Assembly: GCA_964473025.1 (NCBI GenBank)
Contig: CAYYMZ010000019.1
Coordinates: forward strand, 1-14,901
Length of the DNA: 14,901 bases
Reading direction: 5' to 3'
Source: CAYYMZ01 sp964473025
GTDB taxonomy: Bacteria; Patescibacteriota; UBA1384; DTJR01
In this document: positions 7,308 to 13,275 of the stretch, piece after piece
How the letters are laid out: each line of letters opens with the position of its first letter
Numbering within the stretch: position 1 is the first letter of the stretch
Made by a program: the position numbers and the translations under genes
Notes under the pieces: generated by a model
The model's database searches: none
Told to the model about the DNA's origin: nothing
The model's input: only the letters and a program-made list of their open reading frames with translations

Positions 7308-7336
7308 TTGACAAGAAACACAAAGTATTATAAGAT
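7308..7336 (+). promoter_or_regulatory. Promoter of attenuator cassette A
   Basis: TTGACA (7308-7313), 17-nt spacer, TAAGAT (7331-7336). The first codon of the leader peptide is 6 nt downstream, so transcription should start at or next to the ATG and the leader peptide would be read from a leaderless transcript. Confidence 0.75.
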
Positions 7337-7342
7337 GCTTAT

Positions 7343-7417
7343 ATGAGAATGATAACAAACAACCAGAATTATTATTACGAGGTCACGGCATTGTCGGGTT
7401 GTTTACTGTTGTCTTAA
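7343..7417 (+). CDS. 24-aa leader peptide with three consecutive tyrosines (attenuator A)
   Basis: ATG AGA ATG ... TAA encodes MRMITNN, Q8, N9, Y10-Y12, EVTA, then LSGCLLLS. The ATG is 6 nt after a clear -10 box. Asn at 6 and Gly-Cys at 19-20 occur at the same positions in the second leader at 14406. The codons have RNA roles: AACAACC (7358-7364, segment 1) pairs with GGTTGTT (7397-7403, segment 2). GGGTTGTT (7396-7403) can alternatively pair with AACAGCCC (7444-7451, segment 3). Tyr codons TAT TAT TAC lie between segments 1 and 2. A ribosome stalled there would cover segment 1 and free segment 2 to break the terminator; a ribosome at the stop codon would mask segment 2. This predicts induction when charged tRNA-Tyr is short. 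The peptide itself needs no function. Confidence 0.7.
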   Translation: MRMITNNQNYYYEVTALSGCLLLS

Positions 7418-7443
7418 AAAGTACTAAATCTTCGAAAGTAGTG

Positions 7444-7470
7444 AACAGCCCAACAGGGCTGTTTTTGGTT
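7444..7470 (+). terminator. Attenuator terminator A
   Basis: AACAGCCC (7444-7451) pairs with GGGCTGTT (7456-7463) around loop AACA, followed by TTTGGTTT. It lies between the leader peptide and its downstream gene, not after a gene. Its 5' arm is fully complementary (one G-U) to the leader segment GGGTTGTT, as expected for an antiterminator/terminator switch. Confidence 0.75.
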
Positions 7471-7570
7471 TCCAGTACATTGAAAAGAGGTGTTTGATAT
7501 GTAACCGCTATCTGTCGGAGAGTAGGAGTCAGACTTGAATCCAATCCTAAGGAATGAAAGGAAATCTAGC

Positions 7571-8056
7571 ATGAAAACTAAAGATGAAGTCGTTGATCGG
7601 GCTCTCCGCGGTAGTATTGAGGTGGGTGATTCCGCCTCAATCAGGGATCTCTGCCGAAACCTATTTGGACAAGGTCACGATATCTCGCAACGGGCAAGAG
7701 CTTTGTTGGCTTGTCCACAGTTCGCGCTTCGGCCGTTGCCGGAAAGGATTGATTTTTACGTAGCGGATGAAGCTACTCTTGGTATTGATGGTGGCTATTG
7801 TCCTGGGGACATATTTCCGGTACTTGAGAGAATCGGTGCTAAGAAACTTCCAGCGGAGGCCATCTTTCAGTACCTCCGCCATCATTTCGTGTTTGAGAGC
7901 ATGATGTTGGTATATATGGAACCCATGCCCTCACCTGAAGGTTACCCCTCAGTTTTTTCGGTCGTGTGCGGAGAGACAGGTGTACGAATAGACATCCATG
8001 AAGTATATCCTGGTGCCTACTTTACTAAAGGTACAAATTGGATGTTTGGTCTCTAG
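7571..8056 (+). CDS. Unknown protein controlled by attenuator A
   Basis: 161 aa from ATG 7571, chosen for its upstream AAAGGAAA ribosome site; the frame opens earlier with a TTG at 7535. I do not recognise the family. The protein is soluble and mixed alpha/beta. Visible features are an N-terminal helical part (DEVVDRALRG, SIRDLCRNLFGQG), RPLPERIDFYVADEATLGIDGG, a predicted helix IFQYLRHHFVFESMM, and a C-terminal part with CGETGVRIDIHEVYPGAYF. Its base composition is clearly GC-richer than truD or the 5205 gene, suggesting horizontal origin with its cassette. It is expressed only if transcription passes the attenuator, so it is probably made during amino-acid (Tyr) limitation. A strong palindromic terminator follows. 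No function is assigned. Confidence 0.75.
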   Translation: MKTKDEVVDRALRGSIEVGDSASIRDLCRNLFGQGHDISQRARALLACPQFALRPLPERIDFYVADEATLGIDGGYCPGDIFPVLERIGAKKLPAEAIFQYLRHHFVFESMMLVYMEPMPSPEGYPSVFSVVCGETGVRIDIHEVYPGAYFTKGTNWMFGL

Positions 8057-8094
8057 TCCAACGCTTGGATCTTTTCTTATCCGCGCGCTTCGTC

Positions 8095-8130
8095 AATGGG
8101 CCCCGTTTTAAAACGGGGCCCATTCTTATA
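8095..8130. terminator. Perfect 30-bp palindrome, terminator of cassette A
   Basis: Positions 8095-8124 form a perfect inverted repeat: AATGGGCCCCGTTTT on the left arm, AAAACGGGGCCCATT on the right, followed by CTTATA. The very GC-rich 11-bp lower stem and its position just after the cassette gene support an intrinsic terminator usable in both directions. Confidence 0.8.
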
Positions 8131-8166
8131 GCTAAAGCTTGATATGTGATGGCGGATTACTAAGGA
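8131..8166 (+). repeat. Imperfect duplicate of the truD start region
   Basis: GCTAAAGCTT..ATGGCGGATTACTAAG here resembles GCCAAAGCTT..ATGACGGATTACAAG at 8549-8576, the start of truD. Read as codons it gives ATG GCG GAT TAC TAA (M-A-D-Y-stop) against truD M-T-D-Y-K. It appears to be a decayed second copy of the truD 5' end, now fused to a recombinase remnant. Confidence 0.5.
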
Positions 8167-8455
8167 TTTCTATGACGCAAAAGTAAAAGAATGGAAGCAG
8201 AATCAAGCTGATATTTTAGACGATATGGGCAAGCACAAACAAGCTGATGAGAACTTCCTTTTAGCTCAACCTATGGTTATAGAGCTAGGCCGAAACGCTT
8301 TGAAAATATTCAAAAGTTCTGAACCTAACGAAAAAAGACAGTTGCTCAATTTTCTACTTCAGAACTGTCTTTTAGACGGAAAAACTCTTAGCTATACTCA
8401 CATACTCCAAGCGTCAGGATTGGCGGGATGGACGCGGCTCGAACTCGATTTTTAG
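8150..8455 (+). pseudogene. Serine recombinase (resolvase/invertase family), C-terminal remnant
   Basis: The open frame without a proper start gives ITKDFYDAKVKEWK, a coiled-coil-like KHKQADENFLLAQPMVIELG segment, then FKSSEPNEKRQLLNFLLQN and LDGKTLSY, ending GWTRLELDF. This is the zinc-ribbon-distal C-terminal end typical of large serine recombinases (coiled coil, then SSEPxEKRQLLxFxLxN). The catalytic resolvase domain is absent: a stop codon (8147-8149) and a terminator lie just upstream. About 100 residues of a normally ~500-residue protein remain. It marks past mobile-element activity beside the first cassette. An ATG at 8225 opens a 76-aa frame but translation is unlikely to matter. Confidence 0.7.
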
Positions 8456-8506
8456 AGGTTAAATGTAATTTCTCAGTAATGGGGCATAGAGTTAAACTGT
8501 AACCTG

Positions 8507-8535
8507 TTTACAGGGTAAAAAATATAAAGTATAAT
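8507..8535 (+). promoter_or_regulatory. truD promoter
   Basis: TTTACA (8507-8512), 17-nt spacer, TATAAT (8530-8535). It implies a 5' UTR of about 20 nt without an obvious Shine-Dalgarno. Confidence 0.65.
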
Positions 8536-8563
8536 AACCTCCATTGAAGCCAAAGCTTATACC

Positions 8564-9616
8564 ATGACGGATTACAAGATTAAATGCCTGAATAGTGACT
8601 TTTGCGTAGATGAAGTATCGCTTCGCCCTGATTGTTGGCCGATGGAAAAGTCTAGTCATACGTATATTCGTTTGGAAAAAAGTGGATATAGCACTTTTGA
8701 AGCAGAAGAAAAAATAAAAGATTTTTTTAGCTTAAACTACCCCGATGTTCATGTGCAAGGTCTAAAAGATGAGGAGGCGATCACCTCGCAATTGTTTTCA
8801 ATACATAAAATTTTAACCAATAGTAAAATTAATTCTTTTAATAAAAAGTTTGATGGGCGGAAAAATTATTTAAGGATTGGGAGAGTGATAGGTTTTGGGA
8901 AAAAGCCGATAAGAGAACGGAATCTGCACGGAAATTGTTTTGAAATAACAGTTAGAAACCTTTCTCAAGGGAAGCTAGAGCAAATTGAGGGCTTTTTTAA
9001 ATCCAATCGTTTTGTTAACTTTATCAATTATTATGACAGTCAACGCTTCGGAATGCCCGGGGGACCTTATAATAGCCATGTTATTGGCCAAAAGATTGTT
9101 GCTCGGCGATGGGACGAAGCTGTAAGGGAAATGCTAAAAACACAAGATGCTAAAGATTTTGAAAAGATAAAAAATTTTAAACAATTAAGCCCTCTTGATC
9201 TACTTAAAAGTATTAACCCGGGAAAGATTTTCTTCTTTGTCAATTCATTTAATAGTGCTACGTGGAACAAAGAAGTATCGAAGGCAGTAAAAAAATTAAA
9301 CAAGTGTAAGCTTATTAAAATTGATCATGTAGGGACATTTAATTTCCCGGCCCATTCCGATTTTATTGTTCCTACAACCATATCAAGCGAAGCATTCCAA
9401 GTTGATCTCAAGACTTTCCAAATAACTAAAAGAGTCAATAAGAGAAACTGTGCTATCCAAACCGCTACTTTTCCGATTAAATCAGGGAGCGATAGATTAC
9501 ACAAAGGGAGATATTATCTAAAAATTGCTTTTTTCTTACCGACTGGCTGTTATGCGTCGATGCTGGTTAGGCAGCTAATTGAATGGGTAGATAGCGAAAA
9601 CGACCAACAAAAATAA
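8564..9616 (+). CDS. truD: tRNA pseudouridine(13) synthase TruD
   Basis: The 350-aa length equals that of E. coli TruD. Diagnostic motifs are present in order: GLKDEEAITSQ (66-76) with catalytic Asp69; NYYDSQRFG (about 153-161), the TruD-specific N-Y-x-x-x-Q-R-F-G motif; a Gly-rich FGMPGGPYNSHVIG loop; and a C-terminal FLPTGCYASMLVRQLI matching the family F-x-LP-x-G-x-YAT-x-x-R-E-L. The enzyme isomerises U13 in the D-arm of certain tRNAs. The ATG lies about 22 nt after a likely transcription start. The gene is followed after 20 nt by a methyltransferase and maf, which may partly share its transcript. The insert (TRUD) domain between the two catalytic halves appears intact. Confidence 0.93.
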   Translation: MTDYKIKCLNSDFCVDEVSLRPDCWPMEKSSHTYIRLEKSGYSTFEAEEKIKDFFSLNYPDVHVQGLKDEEAITSQLFSIHKILTNSKINSFNKKFDGRKNYLRIGRVIGFGKKPIRERNLHGNCFEITVRNLSQGKLEQIEGFFKSNRFVNFINYYDSQRFGMPGGPYNSHVIGQKIVARRWDEAVREMLKTQDAKDFEKIKNFKQLSPLDLLKSINPGKIFFFVNSFNSATWNKEVSKAVKKLNKCKLIKIDHVGTFNFPAHSDFIVPTTISSEAFQVDLKTFQITKRVNKRNCAIQTATFPIKSGSDRLHKGRYYLKIAFFLPTGCYASMLVRQLIEWVDSENDQQK

Positions 9617-9636
9617 ATTAATAATATAATAATCTT

Positions 9637-10305
9637 ATGCAGCATAAGCAATGGGAAAAAGAATATGGTAGCGGTCCATCGACTACACCGACAACCGATC
9701 GTCAAGAGCCATCGAGTTGTTTTAAAGTTTTCGAAGGTTATTTAAGAGAAAATGGACTGAGAATCAAAGGCCCAATTCTTGACCTAGGGTGTGGAAATGG
9801 TCGAAATGCATTTTACTTTGCCAAAAAGGGTCATAAAGTGTTCGCAACAGAATTCGTATATTCTGTTCTGAATAAAGCAAAAAAACAAGCGGAAGCTAAA
9901 AAAATTTCCAATATCGATTTTATTAAACACACTCTTCCTGAAAAGTTACCCTTCGTGGACGACTCACTAGGTCTTGTATTGGACATAGCAACCACGACCT
10001 CTTTGAATGCGAATGAGTTAAAAAGAACACGGGATGAAGTTTATCGTGTCCTAAAGCCTGGAGGGCTTTTTCTGACCTTTACGCCCGCCGACCATAACCC
10101 TCTTTATAAGAACTTTAAATCGAAAAATAAGAACAAATTTGTCCTTTTGCCTAACAAAGTATGGAATAGGATTTGGAATATACCAGATTTAGCAAGCTTT
10201 TATAGTAGGTTCAAGCCGCAGATAATATACTTGAAACATAAAAATGATATTATGGGAGGAAAAAAGACTCAGCTTGATACAATCATGGGGGTTTTCGAAA
10301 AATAA
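9637..10305 (+). CDS. Class I SAM-dependent methyltransferase
   Basis: 222 aa with a Methyltransf_11/25-type Rossmann core: motif I PILDLGCGNGRNAFYFAKKG (46-65), acidic residue E72 ending strand 2 (VFATE), motif for strand 4 SLGLVLDIATTTSLN and post-motif VYRVLKPGGLFLTFTP. The C-terminal part (about 148-222) is basic and specific to this protein. The substrate cannot be read from the sequence; small molecules are as likely as RNA. TATAAT (9625-9630) ends exactly 6 nt before the ATG, so the gene may have its own promoter and a leaderless mRNA. The next gene, maf, starts at the base after its stop codon. Confidence 0.88.
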   Translation: MQHKQWEKEYGSGPSTTPTTDRQEPSSCFKVFEGYLRENGLRIKGPILDLGCGNGRNAFYFAKKGHKVFATEFVYSVLNKAKKQAEAKKISNIDFIKHTLPEKLPFVDDSLGLVLDIATTTSLNANELKRTRDEVYRVLKPGGLFLTFTPADHNPLYKNFKSKNKNKFVLLPNKVWNRIWNIPDLASFYSRFKPQIIYLKHKNDIMGGKKTQLDTIMGVFEK

Positions 10306-10881
10306 ATGAATATAATTCTAGGTTCACGATCAAAGAAGCGACAGCAGGTTCTTAGGGAGATGGGGTATAAATTTAAGGTAATGCCATCTGAGTTTGATGA
10401 AAAATCAATCCGAACCAAAGACCCTGAACAGTTAACAATTTTACTGGCAAATGCAAAGGCCGATTTGCTATCGAAGCAAATTAAGCAGCCCACTATTTTG
10501 GTCACTACCGATCAAGTAGTCTGTCAGAATGGAAAAATTATCGAAAAACCAAAAAATGAACTAGAAGCAATAAAATTTTTTAGATGCTACTCAAACAGCT
10601 CTGCTAAGAATATAACGGCTGTCGTAGTTACGAATACTAAATCTGGTAAGAGGTTTCAATCTGTTGACGTGACGAAGATCTGGTTTAATACAATTACGGA
10701 AAAAAAGATTCAAGAGTTGATTAAAGATAAAAAATATCTGTTGCTTGCTGGCGGATTTACGGTCGACGATCCTGTTTTTAAAAGTTGTATAAAAAAAATA
10801 GAAGGCACTGTTGAGAGCATCCTTGGCCTTCCTAAAGACGTTACTGCGGATCTTATAAATCAAGCGGTTCAGTCGAAATAG
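10306..10881 (+). CDS. maf: Maf family nucleoside triphosphate pyrophosphatase
   Basis: 191 aa, the normal Maf length. N-terminal ILGSRSKKRQQVLREMGY corresponds to the substrate loop S-x-S-P-x-R-x-x-L-L. SEFDE, AKAD, LVTTDQVV (65-72, with catalytic Asp69), IIEKP and the C-terminal IEGTVESILGLP all fit the family. Two family positions differ: the Pro of S-x-x-R is Lys (SRSKKR) and ADTVV is TDQVV, so substrate preference may differ. Maf proteins hydrolyse non-canonical or modified NTPs (dTTP/UTP or m7GTP, depending on subgroup) to monophosphates and have been linked to septum inhibition. Its ATG immediately follows the TAA of the methyltransferase (0-nt gap), indicating translational coupling. 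A strong hairpin follows the stop. Confidence 0.88.
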   Translation: MNIILGSRSKKRQQVLREMGYKFKVMPSEFDEKSIRTKDPEQLTILLANAKADLLSKQIKQPTILVTTDQVVCQNGKIIEKPKNELEAIKFFRCYSNSSAKNITAVVVTNTKSGKRFQSVDVTKIWFNTITEKKIQELIKDKKYLLLAGGFTVDDPVFKSCIKKIEGTVESILGLPKDVTADLINQAVQSK

Positions 10882-10889
10882 GTGTTCTG

Positions 10890-10924
10890 GGTAGCAGCAG
10901 CTGGTTCAACCAGCCGCTGCTACC
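10890..10924. terminator. Strong GC-rich hairpin between convergent genes
   Basis: GGTAGCAGC (10890-10898) pairs with GCTGCTACC (10916-10924), with inner stem CTGG/CCAG. It lies between the maf stop (10881) and the zinc-ribbon stop (10935) and so separates convergent transcripts. There is no T-tract on either side, so it may act as a 3'-end stabiliser or a non-canonical terminator. Confidence 0.55.
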
Positions 10925-10934
10925 GGGACTGAGA

Positions 10935-11189
10935 CTACCCGCCAAAGCGGCCTCTCACGAAGACTTTCCCTTGGATGATCTTGTGAGCCGGTCTGTTATG
11001 GATGGTAGCCTTTCTCGCGAATTCCTGCCCGCACTGCGGGCATTTGAGATCGCCGTTGGTGTAATCCTCGACGATCTTATCGACGTAGCACTTGACCAAA
11101 TGCCCCGGGGCGGTTTTGCTGTAGCGATACAGCCTGGTCCCGCACCCGTTGCAGTTGACGGTTATCGTGCGCGCTTTTTCCTTGGCCAT
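10935..11189 (-). CDS. Small zinc-ribbon protein
   Basis: 84 aa with CxxC at C13/C16 and C50/C53, probably one zinc site, plus a lone C34. Notable stretches are TITVNCNGCGTRLYRYSK, PGHLVKCYVDKIVEDYTNGD and KCPQCGQEFARK. The C-terminus is basic and Gly/Arg-rich (HKIIQGKVFVRGRFGG), suggesting nucleic-acid contact. I recall similar uncharacterised ~80-aa proteins but no named function. It starts 8 nt after the dehydrogenase stop, with AGGGGC upstream, and is the last gene of a GC-rich three-gene operon. Confidence 0.8.
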   Translation of the reverse strand: MAKEKARTITVNCNGCGTRLYRYSKTAPGHLVKCYVDKIVEDYTNGDLKCPQCGQEFARKATIHNRPAHKIIQGKVFVRGRFGG

Positions 11190-11197
11190 AGGCGCCC

Positions 11198-12328
11198 CTA
11201 GAATACTGCTCTTATTGCTGTGGACGGACAGACCCCGACGCAGAAGTTACACGAAGTGCAACCTTCCATGATCGAGGGCGACCGATCTGACAGCTTTTCA
11301 ATCGCTCCAAATGGGCAGGCGTCTGCGCACCTGCCGCAGTGGGTACACCTCTCTTGGATAATGACAGGTCTAGGCGAGGTGAAGCGGTGTTCTGCCATTT
11401 GATCTGTCGCTATCCCGACCAGGTCGCTGACCGAGTTGTACTCGGCATGATCTGCGAAGAAGCTCTGCAGACCTTTCATTATCGTGCTGAAGATCCGTGG
11501 TCCTTGAAGGGCGGGAGTCGTGTAGAGCTGAACCGCAGATGCTCCGGCCATAAGCATTTGAAGCACATGGTCGGCGCTGGAGATACCCCCGCAGCCCACG
11601 ATCGGTACAGTTACAGCCTGGGACAACTGGCTGACGCACCATAAGGCAATTGGGAAGATTGCCTGTCCGGCGAGTCCACCGCAGCCACCCTTGATCCCTA
11701 GTTTAGGCTTTGCCGTGGCTGTGTCAATGAGAAGACCTGGGCCAATGCTGTTGGTGCAGACGATTGCATTGGCACCAAGACTTTCCGCCTCACAAGCCAT
11801 GGGTACCAGGAATGGGGAGTACGAAAGCTTGATCCAGATCGGGGTGGTTGTGATTGATCTCACCCTCCCCAGTAGCTGCTGCAGGTGAATGCAGTCTACG
11901 TTGAGATTGTCACTGATTACTCCGGAGTGGGGGCAAGAGATGTTGATCTCGAAAGCATCAACTCCCACTTTGTCGAAGGTCTCGACCAGATCGCAGCAGC
12001 CATCTACGTCGCGGCCGCTAAGCGACAGGATAATCGCCCCTCCCGCATTCTTGACTAGGTTTACACCCTGATTTCGCCAGGTAGTCCAGTGGTTTTCGTT
12101 GCCCCATTCACAACATATGAGGCTGTTTCCGTCAATGACGGCATACCTTGGAGCTGGAACTCGCGTCCTCTCGGGCGGAGTTACTTTCTTGAGTGACCGA
12201 GTGACCATACCTGCGCAACCAAATGGTTTGGCGCGCAGAAAAAAGTCTGCTGTCTCGGTAATGAATCCGGACGCCAGTAGAAGAGGGGTCTGGAGACCTA
12301 GGTCTCCTACTGTGGTTGTTGTATCCAA
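11198..12328 (-). CDS. PreA-like dihydroorotate/dihydropyrimidine dehydrogenase with C-terminal 2[4Fe-4S] ferredoxin domain
   Basis: 376 aa. Residues ~1-310 form a class 1 DHODH-type FMN barrel: TPLLLASGF at the start, NISCPH (129-134), Cys146 in NLNVDC at the active-site-base position used by class 1B DHODH and dihydropyrimidine dehydrogenase, and the phosphate-binding GCGGISSADHVLQMLMAGAS. The tail (~324-376) carries two ferredoxin clusters, CTHCGRCADACP and CTSCNFCVGVCP. This architecture matches the PreA subunit or the C-terminal half of dihydropyrimidine dehydrogenase. It would transfer electrons between a pyrimidine ring and a ferredoxin-type partner; no PreT or PyrK partner is nearby. 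The start is TTG at 12328, supported by GGAGG nine bases upstream; the gene begins one base after the kinase stop. The true substrate is uncertain. Confidence 0.85.
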   Translation of the reverse strand: MDTTTTVGDLGLQTPLLLASGFITETADFFLRAKPFGCAGMVTRSLKKVTPPERTRVPAPRYAVIDGNSLICCEWGNENHWTTWRNQGVNLVKNAGGAIILSLSGRDVDGCCDLVETFDKVGVDAFEINISCPHSGVISDNLNVDCIHLQQLLGRVRSITTTPIWIKLSYSPFLVPMACEAESLGANAIVCTNSIGPGLLIDTATAKPKLGIKGGCGGLAGQAIFPIALWCVSQLSQAVTVPIVGCGGISSADHVLQMLMAGASAVQLYTTPALQGPRIFSTIMKGLQSFFADHAEYNSVSDLVGIATDQMAEHRFTSPRPVIIQERCTHCGRCADACPFGAIEKLSDRSPSIMEGCTSCNFCVGVCPSTAIRAVF

Positions 12329-12329
12329 A

Positions 12330-12900
12330 TCAGCTCGCCTCCTTCAGTATCCATCGGACTATTTTTCCGACCTCGCTCAATACTCGTTGCTCGTTAGTCT
12401 GGGAAATTTCAATTACCTGCCCAAACAGGAAGAGGTGCTCAGCGATCCAGCTAATCTCTTCACGTGCCAGTGCAAGCCTTTTCTCTATCTCCTCCTGGTT
12501 CTCTGTGCCGCGATACCGTTCTAGGCGTGTCCTGAGAAAATCGAGGTCGGAGGGAATAAGTGCAATTGGGTAGATCTCGTAACCGAGATCGATTGCACTT
12601 ACAACATTGTCGGTGCTTAGCTCAGTGAGCCAGATTTCTTCGTTGAAGCCACCCTTGGGTACGATCATGGCGTACCTATTGTCGTATAGGCTGCGAGGGA
12701 GAACGGCGTTCCCATTCGCAACATGTTCAGCGAACTCCTTTGGGGAAACGTGCCTTCGATCTAGGTTCGCCTCCTCTCCTGGACGCAGAGGTCTGGTCGT
12801 TATCCAGACCAACTGTTTTCAAGGATGGAAACATTGCGTGAATACCCCTTGAGACATAGCCCTTGCCGACACCGGAGGGGCCAGTCAAGGTCAGAATCAT
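12330..12900 (-). CDS. Guanylate kinase-like P-loop nucleotide kinase, interrupted by a frameshift
   Basis: The reading frame starts at ATG 12900, 7 nt after a perfect GGAGGTG site, and encodes ILTLTGPSGVGKGYVSRG (P-loop) to MFPSLK. The rest lies one frame away: VWITTRPLRPGEE, DRRHVSPKEFAEHVANG, then PSDLDFLRTRLERYRG and EEIEKRLALAREEI, all in guanylate kinase order. Removing one A from the AAAA run (plus-strand 12816-12819) restores MFPSLKQLVWITTRPLRPGE with exact family spacing, giving ~189 aa. It is therefore a one-base insertion, either a sequencing error or a real inactivation. The GMP-site residues are poorly conserved (DRRHV for DYHFV, DNRYA for GNYYG, no clear E-x-D-x-x-G), so the substrate may not be GMP. 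It is the first gene of the GC-rich operon and ends in TGA one base before the dehydrogenase start. Confidence 0.75.
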
Positions 12901-12926
12901 GGCGCTCACCTCCATGTCAATGATCA

Positions 12927-12945
12927 CGACACAAGAGTTGTGTCG
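12927..12945. promoter_or_regulatory. Palindromic operator candidate, or 5'-end RNA hairpin
   Basis: CGACACAA-GAG-TTGTGTCG is a perfect 8-bp inverted repeat with a 3-bp centre. It starts about 9 nt downstream of the -10 box, i.e. at about +2 to +20 of the operon transcript. A further half-site, TGTGTCGA, occurs upstream of the -35 at 12989-12996. This suggests a dimeric repressor; as RNA it would form a 5' protective hairpin. Confidence 0.6.
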
Positions 12946-12953
12946 AATAGATA

Positions 12954-12982
12954 TTTATAGTAGAAAAAAAGACCCCTGTCAA
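12954..12982 (-). promoter_or_regulatory. Promoter of the kinase/dehydrogenase/zinc-ribbon operon
   Basis: On the minus strand: TTGACA (12977-12982), 17-nt spacer with a T7 run, TATAAA (12954-12959). The match to the sigma-70 consensus is nearly perfect. The predicted 5' UTR is about 46 nt and contains the palindrome and the GGAGGTG site. Confidence 0.8.
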
Positions 12983-13085
12983 TCCCAATGTGTCGAGTAG
13001 GCTCTTCGAAAGACACTTATTCTCTCGTCAATTGATAATTTAAATACTCTCAAGAATCAGATAGTGGTTTATTTGAATGAATTAA

Positions 13086-13275
13086 AATAAACCAAAAATG
13101 GTCGAAACTCTAGGAGAACTAATCAACGCTATTTATCAAACTATTTATTATTACAACAATAAAAGAATTCATACAAAGTTAAAAATGCCGCCCCAAAGAT
13201 TCATAGAACAATACAATTTGAAAAACAAAATAACACGCAGACAACTTGTCTAAAAAATGGGTACTTGACAGTTAG
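13086..13275 (+). pseudogene. IS3/IS481-type transposase C-terminal remnant
   Basis: The frame encodes ETLGELINAIYQTIYYYNNK, RIHTKLKMPPQRFIEQY, the typical end of an rve-type integrase domain (YYNNxRIHxxLxMPP). After LKNKITRRQLV it hits TAA (13253). The next frame continues DNLSKKWVLDS to TAG at 13275, which looks like the normal tail, so a one-base frameshift is present. Upstream of 13086 there is a stop and no recognisable DDE core. About 60 residues of a ~300-residue protein remain. The tail overlaps the convergent amidohydrolase gene by 4 nt. The 140 nt between this and the operon promoter contain a GGTTTATT/AATAAACC inverted repeat (about 13065-13093) but no gene. Confidence 0.7.

Noticed and set aside
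7343..7417. Leader A as a small toxin or antimicrobial peptide
   Set aside because: The hydrophobic Cys-containing C-terminus is explained by RNA pairing constraints shared with leader B, and a terminator follows; a regulatory leader is simpler.
11339..12573. Several plus-strand frames of 60-141 codons opposite the dehydrogenase and kinase
   Set aside because: They are antisense shadows of GC-rich coding sequence; the minus-strand frames carry clear FMN-barrel, ferredoxin and kinase motifs.
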